Part shown: positions 36,732-45,834 of the stretch, in pieces | Layout: the number at the start of each line of letters is the position of its first letter | Numbering within the stretch: the stretch's first letter is position 1 | Assembly: GCA_002747395.1 (NCBI GenBank) | Contig: PDPE01000030.1 | Coordinates: 1 to 64,000, forward strand | Direction of reading: 5' to 3' | Origin: Pseudomonadota bacterium | GTDB taxonomy: Bacteria > Pseudomonadota > Gammaproteobacteria > Pseudomonadales > Oleiphilaceae | Length of the DNA: 64,000 bases | Notes under the pieces: generated by a model | The model's input: only the letters and a program-made list of their open reading frames with translations | What the model was told of the DNA's origin: nothing | Database searches by the model: none | Position numbers and translations under genes: made by a program

Positions 36732-36741
36732 AACCTGCAAA
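36715..36741. repeat. Tandem 13/14-base units across the TIGR02647 stop codon
   Basis: CTGAAACCGCAAA (36715-36727) and CTGAAACCTGCAAA (36728-36741), followed by a third, weaker TTGAAAAC copy. The stop codon TGA (36729-36731) lies inside the second unit. Confidence 0.7.
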
Positions 36742-36808
36742 TTGAAAACAACGCCCAGGGCCCAGGCCGGGCAACCGGTTACTCGACCTGTTGTGGTCAA
36801 CTCGTGAA

Positions 36809-37741
36809 TCACCCTGTCACTGCCGGAGGCACCTTGCCGGAAAGCCTTGACGGGCGGGGCTGGCTGAGCACCACACCAAGGATCACCAGGGCAATCGCCC
36901 CCCATTGCAGCAACGCAATCTGCTCCCCGAGCAGCCACATTGAAAAAACAAGGGTAATAACCGGTAGCAGGTTGGTATAACTCGCCGATGTAGTTGCGGA
37001 CAGATGGGTCAGGCCATAATTAAAAAGACCATAGGCGCCGAGAGTAACAACCAGCCCCAGATAGACCAGGGTAGCGATCAGGTCCGTCGATATCGAGCCA
37101 GGCCAGTCTGCGCCCAACGCAAAGGGGAAGAAGAATATCACCCCGACAAAACTCTGTAACGCAGTGAGCAGGAAGGCAGAATAGCGTTGCACCAGGTATT
37201 TCACCATCAGGGTATATCCGACCGCGCTGCACATGGCCAGAAACTCGAGAAAATTGCCCAGTACCGGATTGGGTGCCTGCTCGTCATCTTCACCGGTAAC
37301 TGTCATTGTCACGACACCCAAAACCGCAATCAGGAAACCGAACCATTGTTCCCTCGTGCTGGTTTCTCTCAAAAACAGGTAGGCAGAAAGCGCCACCATC
37401 AGCGGCAGCATCGCCGTCACCATCCCGGCCTGGCCGGCACTGGTGTACTGCAGTGCCCGGGCTTCAAAAACAAAATAAAGGCAAGGCTCAAACAGGGTCA
37501 TACCAAGCAAATACTTCCAGTCACCCTTTTTGTAATCAAACTGCGGCCTGATCCAGAGCCAGACCACCAGAAAGGCAGTTGCTCCAACCAGAAACCGACT
37601 GAAAACCACAATCATGGGTGCCAGTTCACTAACGGCAAACTTTAATGCAATAAACGAGCTTCCCCATATCACCATGGCAACCAGCAGTGCGATATGTGCT
37701 CGAACCACACTGGATTCGTTCTTCAATACCGTGCCCGCCAC
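36809..37741 (-). CDS. EamA/DMT-family transporter
   Basis: A 310-residue inner-membrane protein with ten hydrophobic segments in two EamA halves: AHIALLVAMVIWGSSFIALK at the start and GAYGLFNYGLTHLSATTSAS in the second half. The family exports amino acids, nucleosides or other metabolites; the substrate is unknown. I take GTG 37741, four bases beyond the glpK stop, as the start; a TTG at about 37726 is an alternative, while the longer frame starting inside glpK is less likely. Same strand as glpK and tightly spaced, so it is probably cotranscribed with it. Confidence 0.8.
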   Translation of the reverse strand: MAGTVLKNESSVVRAHIALLVAMVIWGSSFIALKFAVSELAPMIVVFSRFLVGATAFLVVWLWIRPQFDYKKGDWKYLLGMTLFEPCLYFVFEARALQYTSAGQAGMVTAMLPLMVALSAYLFLRETSTREQWFGFLIAVLGVVTMTVTGEDDEQAPNPVLGNFLEFLAMCSAVGYTLMVKYLVQRYSAFLLTALQSFVGVIFFFPFALGADWPGSISTDLIATLVYLGLVVTLGAYGLFNYGLTHLSATTSASYTNLLPVITLVFSMWLLGEQIALLQWGAIALVILGVVLSQPRPSRLSGKVPPAVTG

Positions 37742-37745
37742 CTGA

Positions 37746-39227
37746 TTACGATCTCTTGACACGATCAACACTATCGAGCCAGCCGTCATACAGCTTCTTT
37801 CTTGTTTCAGAATTCATGGTTGGCTCAAAACGCTTTTCACATGCCCACAGTTCAGCAATTTCATCAAGATCCTTATACCAGCCCGCCTTGAGTCCGACAA
37901 GATAAGCGACGCCCAACGCGGTGGTTTCTGTTACTTTGGGACGATCTACCGGCACATTCAAAATATCTGACAGAAACTGAACCACCCAGTCATTTACCAC
38001 CATGCCACCATCGACACGAAAGGTTGAATACATGGCCCCGTCATTTTGCATTGCCCTGACCAGGTCTTTGGTTTGATAACACACCGACTGCAAACCCGCA
38101 GTTACAATCTCGGCGATACCGGTATCCCGGGTAATACCCAGAATCGCTCCTCTGGCATGAGGATCCCAAAAAGGCGCACCCAGCCCGGTGAAAGCGGGCA
38201 CCAGATAGACCGAATTGGACACTCCAACCGCTTCTGCGTGGGTCAGGGTTTCCGATGCATCAGAAATCAGCCTGATGCCGTCTCGCAGCCACTGGATGGC
38301 TGCCCCGGCAATAAAAATGCTACCCTCTATGGCATAACAGGTTTTGCCATTCAGGCGGTACCCTACTGTTGACAACAATCTGTTTTCAGACCTGACCAGC
38401 TCGGTACCTGTATTGAGAATGAGAAAACAGCCTGTGCCATAAGTGCTTTTTGCCATACCGGGTTCAAAGCAGGCCTGGCCGATTAACGCAGACTGTTGAT
38501 CCCCCGCGATGCCATACACCGGCAATGACATTCCGAAAAGGCTTTTTACCGTATCACCAAATTCATCACTGCAATCCATCACTTCCGGCAGCAACTGTTT
38601 CGGCACGTTAAATAACCTGAGCAGATCATCACTCCAGCGCTGGGATTTAATGTCGAAGAGCGAGGTTCTTGAGGCATTGGTCGCATCGGTTTTATGGCTG
38701 GCACCTCCGGTCAGGCGCCACAACAGAAAAGTATCTATTGTCCCGAATGCCAACTCGCCGTTTTCAGCACTCTCCCTGGCACCGGGCACATTGTCCAGTA
38801 TCCAGGGCACCTTTGTCGCTGAAAAATAAGGGTCAATCAATAACCCGGTTTTTTCGGTAATCACTGACTCGTGCCCTGATTTTTTAAGCTGCTCACAAAA
38901 ATCAGCGGTACGACGATCCTGCCAGACGATGGCGTTGTATACCGGCCTGCCTGTCAACCTGTCCCAGATGACCGTGGTTTCTCTCTGATTGGTAATACCA
39001 ATTCCGACAATCTCGGACACATGAATGTTCGCACTTGAGATAGCCTGCCTGCATGTTTGCAAGGTGGTGTCCCATATTTCTTCGGGATCATGTTCTACCC
39101 AGCCGTCTTGCGGGAAGTACTGTTCGAACTCCATTTGTGCAACAGCCACCACTTCTCCCCTTCGATTAATAATCATGGATCGTGAGCTGGTAGTACCCTG
39201 GTCTATTGCCAATATGTAGTCCTTCAT
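37746..39227 (-). CDS. glpK: Glycerol kinase
   Basis: A 493-residue cytosolic FGGY kinase that makes glycerol-3-phosphate from glycerol and ATP. Start at 39227 ([20 protein letters not shown]) has AAGGAG at eight bases. Family landmarks: DQGTTSSR phosphate loop, [63 protein letters not shown], and [12 protein letters not shown] near the C-terminus. Length and landmarks are standard. It is divergent from glpR (227-base spacer), so it is almost certainly repressed by GlpR and induced by glycerol-3-phosphate. The facilitator glpF and dehydrogenase glpD are not adjacent. Confidence 0.96.
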   Translation of the reverse strand: MKDYILAIDQGTTSSRSMIINRRGEVVAVAQMEFEQYFPQDGWVEHDPEEIWDTTLQTCRQAISSANIHVSEIVGIGITNQRETTVIWDRLTGRPVYNAIVWQDRRTADFCEQLKKSGHESVITEKTGLLIDPYFSATKVPWILDNVPGARESAENGELAFGTIDTFLLWRLTGGASHKTDATNASRTSLFDIKSQRWSDDLLRLFNVPKQLLPEVMDCSDEFGDTVKSLFGMSLPVYGIAGDQQSALIGQACFEPGMAKSTYGTGCFLILNTGTELVRSENRLLSTVGYRLNGKTCYAIEGSIFIAGAAIQWLRDGIRLISDASETLTHAEAVGVSNSVYLVPAFTGLGAPFWDPHARGAILGITRDTGIAEIVTAGLQSVCYQTKDLVRAMQNDGAMYSTFRVDGGMVVNDWVVQFLSDILNVPVDRPKVTETTALGVAYLVGLKAGWYKDLDEIAELWACEKRFEPTMNSETRKKLYDGWLDSVDRVKRS

Positions 39228-39454
39228 CGCCTGTCTCCTTTGTTCTTTAGTCAGATTTCCGAATAGAAAACCATCTGAATACCCTGATTTTTGATCATCA
39301 TAGGTGGATTTTTTCTTTTTACAACCAGCCGCTGAAAAACATGTTAAATTAGACATCACGCCGATTAGAAAACGAACCTTGAAAGGGTCTGACACACCGG
39401 TATCAGACATAAAAGTCACGTATTGGACTAAAACACGCTTTCGCTACTGGAAAG

Positions 39455-40249
39455 ATGCAAATGACACCAATCAACCGTCACAGCCAGATTATTGAACTGG
39501 TCAGAAAAAAGGGCTTTGTCACCATAGAGGAGCTCGCAGAACAATTCGACGTCACCCCCCAAACCATTCGACGGGATATCAACATTCTCGACCAGGACAG
39601 CCAACTCCGAAGATATCACGGGGGAGCCGGAATCCCCTCCAGCACATTCAATGCTGCCTATTCTGACCGAAAAATCCAGCATCTCGAAGAAAAACAGTGC
39701 ATTGCCGATGCCATCGCGGAGCGTATACCCAACCACTCTTCCATGTTTATCAATATTGGCACTACCACCGAGACAATCGCAAAAGCACTGTTGAAGCATG
39801 AAGGCCTTACCGTCATCACAAACAATTTGCACGTAGCAAGCACCTTGTCCGCAAAGGAAGATTTCAACCTGATTATTGCCGGAGGTGAAGTACGTTCCCG
39901 AGACGGGGGGATCATTGGCGAAGCCACCGTTGACTTTGTCAAACAGTTTAAAGTCGATTTTGCACTGATCGGCATCAGCGGTATCGACAACGAGGGGGAA
40001 TTACTGGATTTTGACTACCAGGAGGTGCGTGTTGCCCAGGCAATTATCGAACACTCCCGATCCGTTTATCTGGCGGCAGATCACTCGAAATTTGGCAGAA
40101 ATGCGATGGTCAGGCTGGGCAATATCTCACAGGCCCACCACTTGTTTACAGATCGTTGCCCGCCAGATTCCATAGTAGAGCTAATGAAAGACGAGGGGGT
40201 TCAACTCACCGTGACGGGTAACCGATCAGAAGAAACGGCCTTTCTGTAA
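39455..40249 (+). CDS. glpR: Glycerol-3-phosphate regulon repressor
   Basis: A 264-residue DeoR-family regulator. N-terminal helix-turn-helix with the DeoR signature ([20 protein letters not shown], then [19 protein letters not shown]), and a sugar-phosphate-binding C-domain with [44 protein letters not shown] and AADHSKFGR. These match GlpR closely. Start: ATG 39455 or ATG 39461; GGAAAG is near both. The divergent glpK is its expected target. I looked for a clear GlpR operator in 39228-39454 and found no convincing full palindrome. The protein is cytosolic and likely autoregulated through the shared spacer. Confidence 0.93.
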   Translation: MQMTPINRHSQIIELVRKKGFVTIEELAEQFDVTPQTIRRDINILDQDSQLRRYHGGAGIPSSTFNAAYSDRKIQHLEEKQCIADAIAERIPNHSSMFINIGTTTETIAKALLKHEGLTVITNNLHVASTLSAKEDFNLIIAGGEVRSRDGGIIGEATVDFVKQFKVDFALIGISGIDNEGELLDFDYQEVRVAQAIIEHSRSVYLAADHSKFGRNAMVRLGNISQAHHLFTDRCPPDSIVELMKDEGVQLTVTGNRSEETAFL

Positions 40250-40268
40250 CCTGATTTTCTGAAAAAAA

Positions 40269-40286
40269 GGCTCCGGACATGGAGCC
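40269..40286 (+). terminator. Hairpin after glpR
   Basis: GGCTCC (40269-40274) pairs with GGAGCC (40281-40286), preceded by seven A on the plus strand. On the minus strand this gives a hairpin followed by seven T, so it could also end the histidine-kinase transcript coming from the right. Confidence 0.6.
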
Positions 40287-40486
40287 ATAATAACCAGAGA
40301 AACCAAAACAGGGAACGTTCGACAGAACCATTACCCCAACAAGCCATCCCTGCCGATGGAGCGTCCCTCATACCTGAAATATATTCCGTTTGACTTGTGT
40401 CATTTTATGTTACGGGTGACATCAGGTTGGTAACAATATGTTACCAACCAAATAATCTCCCTGGCACTCCAGGCTGACGGAGCGAC

Positions 40487-42112
40487 TTATGACCTGATTG
40501 AATTCTTGCTCTTTTCCGATGTTTGCTGTGTTCTTGGCCAAACCAGACTGAATTTCGCTCCTCCCAGTACACTTCTGCCGAGCATGGCCTGACCACCATG
40601 CCAGTAAAGTATTCGCCGCACAATGGACAACCCCAGACCATAGCCTCCCGAGGTTCGGGTACGGCTGTCATCCAGACGCGCAAAGGGGGTAAACACCGTG
40701 TCCCAGTCACTTTCCGGAATGCCTGCGCCATCATCCTCCACATCTACGCGGCAAGTATCATTATCGAAGTGACAGTTCACCTGAACGGTTGATTTACAAT
40801 AACGCGTAGCATTACCAACCAGATTTTGTATCGCTCTATGTATATAACGCGGTTCGATTTCAGACAATCGCCATTTTTTTGAATTACCGACAAAGTCTGC
40901 CGAAATCTTCAAATCCGGCCTGACTCCCCCCTGCTCGGACACGACCTGGGTTACGATGTTCACAATATCTGATTCCTGGAAATCAAAAATCGGACCTCCC
41001 TGTTCAAGTCGGGCATAGGTCAATATTTCATCGATCAATTCATCCAGTTCCTGAATATCGTTGTCGATACCCTTTAGCTGTTTTTCCATGGTCACGGGAT
41101 CGGGACAGTCCTCGATCATCTGCACCCCGAAGCGGATGCGTGCCACCGGCGTCCGCAGCTCATGGGAGACCGCGTGTATCATTTCCCGCTGAACCAGCAC
41201 GAGGCGCTGAATATGATCAGCCATACTGTTAAACGACTCCCCCAACCTGCCAAGCGCATCCAGTTTTTGCGTTTTCACCCTGGCTTCAAGCTCACCCCTC
41301 GCAATGCGACTCGCCACGGTTTCAAGGTTTCTGAGCCGACCACTCAATGCCTGCAATAACCAGTACACTGTCGCTGCCAACATGCCGATGGAAGCAATAG
41401 CAAGAAAAAGCATGATCGGCCAGGCCACAGGTGAAAACGGTTTCACAAACTCAAGCCTGACCAGCTCACCGGATTCAGAAACAAGATAAAAAACAGCCGG
41501 TTCACTCTTGTCAGGACGATACCAGGCTCTCTGGAAATCGGCCAGATCGGACAATAATTCTTCACCGGGCAGGTCAGCGATATCCTGCAACACTTCGACT
41601 TTCAACCCGGTCGTTTTCCGAATCTCGGAAATGACTTCATGTAGTGACCGCCCGGACAGATTATTGAGTTCATAGCTGACCATATTGAATGCACTTTCTG
41701 CCATATCGGAATACAAATCGGGGAAAAAACCGACTATCCATTTTTCCTGATTGTACATCTTGAAAACGTGACTGCCGTACAACCCCGGGCGAGTAAGAAC
41801 AAGCGTCTGCCCCCAGGTCAACCGCTCCATCAAGACAGAAGACAATCGGGTTTCGTCAATGGGCGCCAGGCCAAGTTGAACATTATTCGGGGTAATGACA
41901 GAAAACCGGTAAGGCAGCCGGTTTTCAGGTATGCGAACCATCCAGTCAAGAACCGGAGATGCCACTTCAATCGCATGATGTTCCAGCCGGACCTTATTGA
42001 GAGAGGAAAACAGCAAGCAACAAAAAAGGCCTACTACTATCAGTGATAGAAGCAGGCCGCCAAATACGCGCACAAACAAATTGTTCACAGACAAACCCTG
42101 CACAAAGCTCAT
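40487..42112 (-). CDS. Sensor histidine kinase, RstB-like
   Basis: About 541 residues. Membrane helix near the N-terminus (RVFGGLLLSLIVVGLFCCLL), periplasmic sensor of roughly 200 residues, second helix (VAWPIMLFLAIASIGMLAAT), HAMP, then HisKA with the phosphorylated His in MIHAVSHELRTPVARIRFGV and an HATPase with NLVGNATRYCKSTVQV, VEDDGAGIPESDW and GGYGLGLSIVRRI. The sequence around the H box and the pairing with the regulator below resemble RstB of Enterobacteria. The start is unsure: ATG 42112, or GTG 42088 behind AGGG, are both possible. It follows its regulator by 32 bases on the same strand. The signal sensed is unknown. Confidence 0.85.
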   Translation of the reverse strand: MSFVQGLSVNNLFVRVFGGLLLSLIVVGLFCCLLFSSLNKVRLEHHAIEVASPVLDWMVRIPENRLPYRFSVITPNNVQLGLAPIDETRLSSVLMERLTWGQTLVLTRPGLYGSHVFKMYNQEKWIVGFFPDLYSDMAESAFNMVSYELNNLSGRSLHEVISEIRKTTGLKVEVLQDIADLPGEELLSDLADFQRAWYRPDKSEPAVFYLVSESGELVRLEFVKPFSPVAWPIMLFLAIASIGMLAATVYWLLQALSGRLRNLETVASRIARGELEARVKTQKLDALGRLGESFNSMADHIQRLVLVQREMIHAVSHELRTPVARIRFGVQMIEDCPDPVTMEKQLKGIDNDIQELDELIDEILTYARLEQGGPIFDFQESDIVNIVTQVVSEQGGVRPDLKISADFVGNSKKWRLSEIEPRYIHRAIQNLVGNATRYCKSTVQVNCHFDNDTCRVDVEDDGAGIPESDWDTVFTPFARLDDSRTRTSGGYGLGLSIVRRILYWHGGQAMLGRSVLGGAKFSLVWPRTQQTSEKSKNSIRS

Positions 42113-42144
42113 ATAAAGCTCATAGATAAACAAAGAGTTATCGA

Positions 42145-42891
42145 CTACACCTCTTTCACAAACAGGTACCCTTTACTGCGCACGGTTTTTATTCTTCTCG
42201 GATGTACAGGGTCATCGCCAATTTTTGGTCTGATTCGGGAAACACGAACATCGATCGAGCGATCCTGCCCGTCGTATTCAATTCCACGCAACGAGGTAAA
42301 TATTTCTTCACGACTCAGTACATTACCCGCATTGCTTGCCAGCAACCACAAAAGATCAAACTCGGCGCTGGTCAGATCGATGCTTTCTTCGTTTAACCAG
42401 GCCTCCCTCATGGCCTTGTCCACAACAAGATCATTGAATACCAGACGAGTCAGCTCTGAATCGGTTGAATCCCGTGACGGGTTATCACCACTCACTTCGG
42501 ATTGTTCCTTAACCCGGCGAAGCAGTGCTCGAATATGGGCCAGTAACACCCTGGGCCGAACCGGTTTTGACATGTAGTCATCCGCGCCCATCTCCAGGCC
42601 AAGAACCTGATCCAGGTCATCGGTTCGGGCGGTCAACATCAATATCGGCCCGTGATAGGTCGGGCGCACTTTCCGGCAGATTGAAAGGCCATCTTCTCCC
42701 GGCAACATCAGATCAAGCACAACCAGATCAGGTATTTCATTTTTAATTCTTTCAACCGCATTGGCTCCGTTTGGCTCAACCGAGACAATAAGACCATTGC
42801 TTTCAAGATACTCTTTGGTTAAATCAGCCAATCTCTCATCGTCTTCAACAATAAGAATCCGCCACGCTTCGCTATTATCCAGACTGTCCAT
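42145..42891 (-). CDS. OmpR-family response regulator, RstA-like
   Basis: A 248-residue regulator: receiver domain with acidic cluster E16-D17-D18, phosphoacceptor Asp60 in LVVLDLMLPGEDG, and Lys109 in DDYMSKPV; winged-helix output domain with LTSAEFDLLWLLASNAGNVL, SREEIFTSLRGIEYDGQDRS, and IDVRVSRIRPKIGDD, ending TVRSKGYLFV. The GIEYDGQDRSIDVRVSRIR segment is characteristic of RstA. It is the first gene of a two-gene operon with the kinase. In enteric bacteria RstAB responds to acid, Mg and PhoPQ; here the target genes are unknown. Transcription runs leftward, away from the aminopropyltransferase operon end. Confidence 0.88.
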   Translation of the reverse strand: MDSLDNSEAWRILIVEDDERLADLTKEYLESNGLIVSVEPNGANAVERIKNEIPDLVVLDLMLPGEDGLSICRKVRPTYHGPILMLTARTDDLDQVLGLEMGADDYMSKPVRPRVLLAHIRALLRRVKEQSEVSGDNPSRDSTDSELTRLVFNDLVVDKAMREAWLNEESIDLTSAEFDLLWLLASNAGNVLSREEIFTSLRGIEYDGQDRSIDVRVSRIRPKIGDDPVHPRRIKTVRSKGYLFVKEV

Positions 42892-43218
42892 TCAACACTC
42901 GCCATTCTCAGAGTTATTATTACCGGGTTAATAACAACCGGTTTTTCACCGGGCTCGCTCAACTCCGTCAAACCGGGCAAACTGGCAAAACCGACCACCA
43001 GCCCGCAGACATCCTCACCTGCGATTTTATCAGGGCAGGTTTGCATCTTTATCTAACAAATCCGCGTACTGCTTCCACGCTTTAACCTAAGTATATATGC
43101 TGTTTGTGATTTTACACACTGAATCGGCCAATAATCTGATTGTTAATCAAAACCGGGGGTTATTCAAAACCTGGAGGTACGCCACTTGCCTGTTTTACCG
43201 GTACAAACTGCAGATACC
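42892..43218. other. Intergenic region without a gene
   Basis: 327 bases between the regulator gene and the aminopropyltransferase gene, both on the minus strand. It must hold the end of the long operon and the promoter of the two-component system. A 17-base-period duplication is present: AATCAAAACC (43145-43154) and ATTCAAAACC (43162-43171). I see no reliable terminator or coding frame. Confidence 0.6.
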
Positions 43219-44961
43219 TTACTCTATAATCCAGCTGTATTCGTTGTAGTGTTGAACCAGGCAAGGATGCATCAGAGTATTGATACAGGGGGCGGAAGAA
43301 TGCAGTTCGCCTTTGCCGAAAGCAAGTGATGCGACCATCAGTTCCGGCGTGATAAATGTCGTTTCAACATCGAAATGGTCAACCTCTTTTATTGCCTGAA
43401 CCCTTGTTTTTTCAGTCACCTCACTGCGCCAGGCGAGAAAAAAGCCCCAATCACCAAAACTGGGAATGTTCTGTCGATAGGGGATCACCTTGTATTCTGC
43501 GGCTCTCAGCGTTGCACCTATGGCCAAAAAGGCTTCTTTTGCATGGTAGGGGGAAGTCGATTGAATCGCGACCAGGGCGTCGGGCGAAAGGTGGCGGGCC
43601 AGTTTCCGATAGAACTGTTTGCTATACAACTTGCTCAACTCAACCGACGAGGGGTCAGGAAAATCGACAATTACCACATCCCATTTGCGACCTGACACGC
43701 CATCCAGAAACCTGTCGGCATCCACGTTAATCACGTGAATACTGGCTACCCATTCCGAATCGGCGTGTTCCGTACCAGGGTGTCCGGCATTGAAGCTGTT
43801 ATCACCAGCAAGCAACACAGGCCTGATATCCGCCGGGGTTACACCCTCACCGGCGATAAACCTGACCCTCTCATCCCGGAAGGCATTGTCATTGAGCATT
43901 GCCAGATTGGGCTCTGTCGCTGCCAGTTTTACCATATCGGGATCGAGGTCTACCAGGCTGATGTGTTCTACGTCGGCATACTTGTTAAGTTCACGAAGAG
44001 CCAAACCATCCCCTCCTCCGAGCAGGAGTACATTGCTTTTTCTCTTTGCCAGCGCCATGACAGGATGAACCAGAAAATCGTGATAGCGATTTTCATCCAG
44101 TGAGCTGAATTGCGTATTGCCATTGATATACAGGCGGACATCCCCGGTGCCCGGGTTTTTCGTCACCACCAAATGCTGATATCTGGTTGTCTCCCGATGC
44201 ACGATAGGGTCATCATAGAAGCGTTGCTCCATCAGGTCACTCAGTTCTCTGTTGTGAATGTAGCCATAGAGCAAGGCACAGGCAGTCAGTATTATGACCG
44301 AGAAAACCAATATGTTGTGTTTTTGATCTTTGCGCATGATGTAATAAAACACAGCGAAGACCGCCACAATAAAATTGAAACCGGCAACGATAAAACTGAT
44401 TTCAGTCAACGGATAATGTTTCAGCAACCAGGTGACCCAGACAACAGCGCCGACAAATGCGCCGATGTAATCCATTGCGTACACAATAACCAGATTGGCT
44501 TTCAGCCTGATCCTGTTCTGCTCGATAATCCTCATCACGACAGGGATTTCAAAGCCGATCAGAAAGCCGACCATAAGCACAAAAAAGTAGTGCACAAACA
44601 GAAAATGGTGATGCAAATAACCATAGGCAGCGTAAATTGCCAGGGGAGCAAAGCCCCCCAGAAGAGCCACAAGCACTTCGATACCGATGAACCTGTAAAC
44701 AAGCGCATCGTCGGACATCCTGTTTTGAACCAGCCCGGACACTCCCATCATCAGCATCATTGACGCGATGACAAGGGAAAACTGTTCGATGGAATTGCCC
44801 AGGATATAAGTTGTAATGGTGGCGAGCACATATTCATTGACCAGGCCACTGGCACCGGTCGAGAACATACAGAAGCCTAACAGGAAGGCAAAAAAACGGT
44901 CGGGCCGGGGCTGCGGCTGCATCGAGCCATCGATATCGGGTGCCTTGCCGGTTTCAACCAC
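43219..44961 (-). CDS. Membrane-fused polyamine aminopropyltransferase
   Basis: A 580-residue protein: about seven membrane helices in residues 20-245 and a cytosolic spermidine-synthase-like domain in 265-545. The catalytic part has LYINGNTQFSSLDENRYHDF, the SAM-type loop VLLLGGGDGLALRELNKY, VDLDPDM, and VDFPDPSSVELSKLYSKQFY. Conserved acidic residues of the active site are kept (DE-x-RYHD; DFPDP), so aminopropyl transfer from decarboxylated SAM to a polyamine-like acceptor is plausible. There is an insertion of about 35 residues between the domains' usual strands (around GEGVTPADIRPVLLAGDNSF). GTG start overlaps the DUF350 stop (TAGTG). Last gene of the six-gene operon; acts at the inner membrane. 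Confidence 0.88.
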   Translation of the reverse strand: MVETGKAPDIDGSMQPQPRPDRFFAFLLGFCMFSTGASGLVNEYVLATITTYILGNSIEQFSLVIASMMLMMGVSGLVQNRMSDDALVYRFIGIEVLVALLGGFAPLAIYAAYGYLHHHFLFVHYFFVLMVGFLIGFEIPVVMRIIEQNRIRLKANLVIVYAMDYIGAFVGAVVWVTWLLKHYPLTEISFIVAGFNFIVAVFAVFYYIMRKDQKHNILVFSVIILTACALLYGYIHNRELSDLMEQRFYDDPIVHRETTRYQHLVVTKNPGTGDVRLYINGNTQFSSLDENRYHDFLVHPVMALAKRKSNVLLLGGGDGLALRELNKYADVEHISLVDLDPDMVKLAATEPNLAMLNDNAFRDERVRFIAGEGVTPADIRPVLLAGDNSFNAGHPGTEHADSEWVASIHVINVDADRFLDGVSGRKWDVVIVDFPDPSSVELSKLYSKQFYRKLARHLSPDALVAIQSTSPYHAKEAFLAIGATLRAAEYKVIPYRQNIPSFGDWGFFLAWRSEVTEKTRVQAIKEVDHFDVETTFITPELMVASLAFGKGELHSSAPCINTLMHPCLVQHYNEYSWIIE

Positions 44962-45812
44962 TAGAGAATTGCCACTCCGAGAATCAGTGCCACTCCGATC
45001 CTGGACAGGGCCAATTGTATCGACTGCACCACCTGATCCCTTTCCAGGATGTCCTTCACCGTACTGGTGGTTACTATGACCAAATCCATAATATATTCAA
45101 AAAGATAGAGCAAAATCATGCCTGACAGGGCAGTAACGGCAAACTCCATCACTGCACTGCCAAATGATTCGGGAATCTCCCCCCCGGATATCGCACTTTG
45201 CAAAATCAGGCCGTAGGCGATTACCTTTCCTCCAAGATATATTCCCGCAGCAACATTGCCTTCCTGGATTTTTTGTACCAGGTTCAACCTGGCCAGAAAC
45301 AGCTTCTGGTAGACCATCACCAGAAGGATCAGCATAACCTGCCCTGCCACAAAGTAGGCGACCGCTTCCAGAAACCCACCCTGATCCCCATGGATACTGG
45401 CGTAAGCAAGTATCCCGGTCATCACCAGGGTACCAAACTCAACGCAACCGATGGCAAGATTCCCCTTACCAATTTCTTCTGAATTATTGACACCGGGCAA
45501 AACCAGACGATCAGTCACTATCAATGAGAAAAACATAAAACAGGCGGCAACCAGACCATAGAAGATGGTTGCGAGAAGGTCTGCCTTGAAACTTTCCTCA
45601 CTTTGCCCGCTCAACACGCCAACCATGGCTATCGCCAACCCGAATTGAATACCACCTCGCCGAATGGCCAACGCCAGGTTACCATTGGAGATTTCATGCT
45701 CTGCGTTGAAATATCGCCTGTTTTTAAAACCGAGAAAATGTTTGACGCCAACTGCTATGGAGAGATAAACCAGCGTAAACACAATGTAATAGCCGTAGTT
45801 TTCGATATTCAT
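44961..45812 (-). CDS. DUF350 membrane protein (YjfL-like, duplicated)
   Basis: A 283-residue integral membrane protein built of two DUF350 units, each with about four helices. First unit: EHEISNGNLALAIRRGGIQF; second: LNLVQKIQEGNVAAGIYLGG. The shared G-N-x-A-x-A motif in each half is the mark of the family (YjfL of E. coli). Start at ATG 45812 has GGAA nine bases upstream; ATG 45821 is possible. The C-terminus overlaps the next gene by one base, showing translational coupling. DUF350 proteins occur beside PspA-like, TelA-like and polyamine-synthase genes, and are thought to act in envelope stress; no biochemical role is settled. Inner membrane. Confidence 0.85.
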   Translation of the reverse strand: MNIENYGYYIVFTLVYLSIAVGVKHFLGFKNRRYFNAEHEISNGNLALAIRRGGIQFGLAIAMVGVLSGQSEESFKADLLATIFYGLVAACFMFFSLIVTDRLVLPGVNNSEEIGKGNLAIGCVEFGTLVMTGILAYASIHGDQGGFLEAVAYFVAGQVMLILLVMVYQKLFLARLNLVQKIQEGNVAAGIYLGGKVIAYGLILQSAISGGEIPESFGSAVMEFAVTALSGMILLYLFEYIMDLVIVTTSTVKDILERDQVVQSIQLALSRIGVALILGVAIL

Positions 45813-45834
45813 ACCATTCATTTCCAGTTATGTG

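Noticed and set aside
39228..39454. GlpR operators between glpK and glpR
   Set aside because: Expected biologically, but I could not find a convincing full palindrome by eye.
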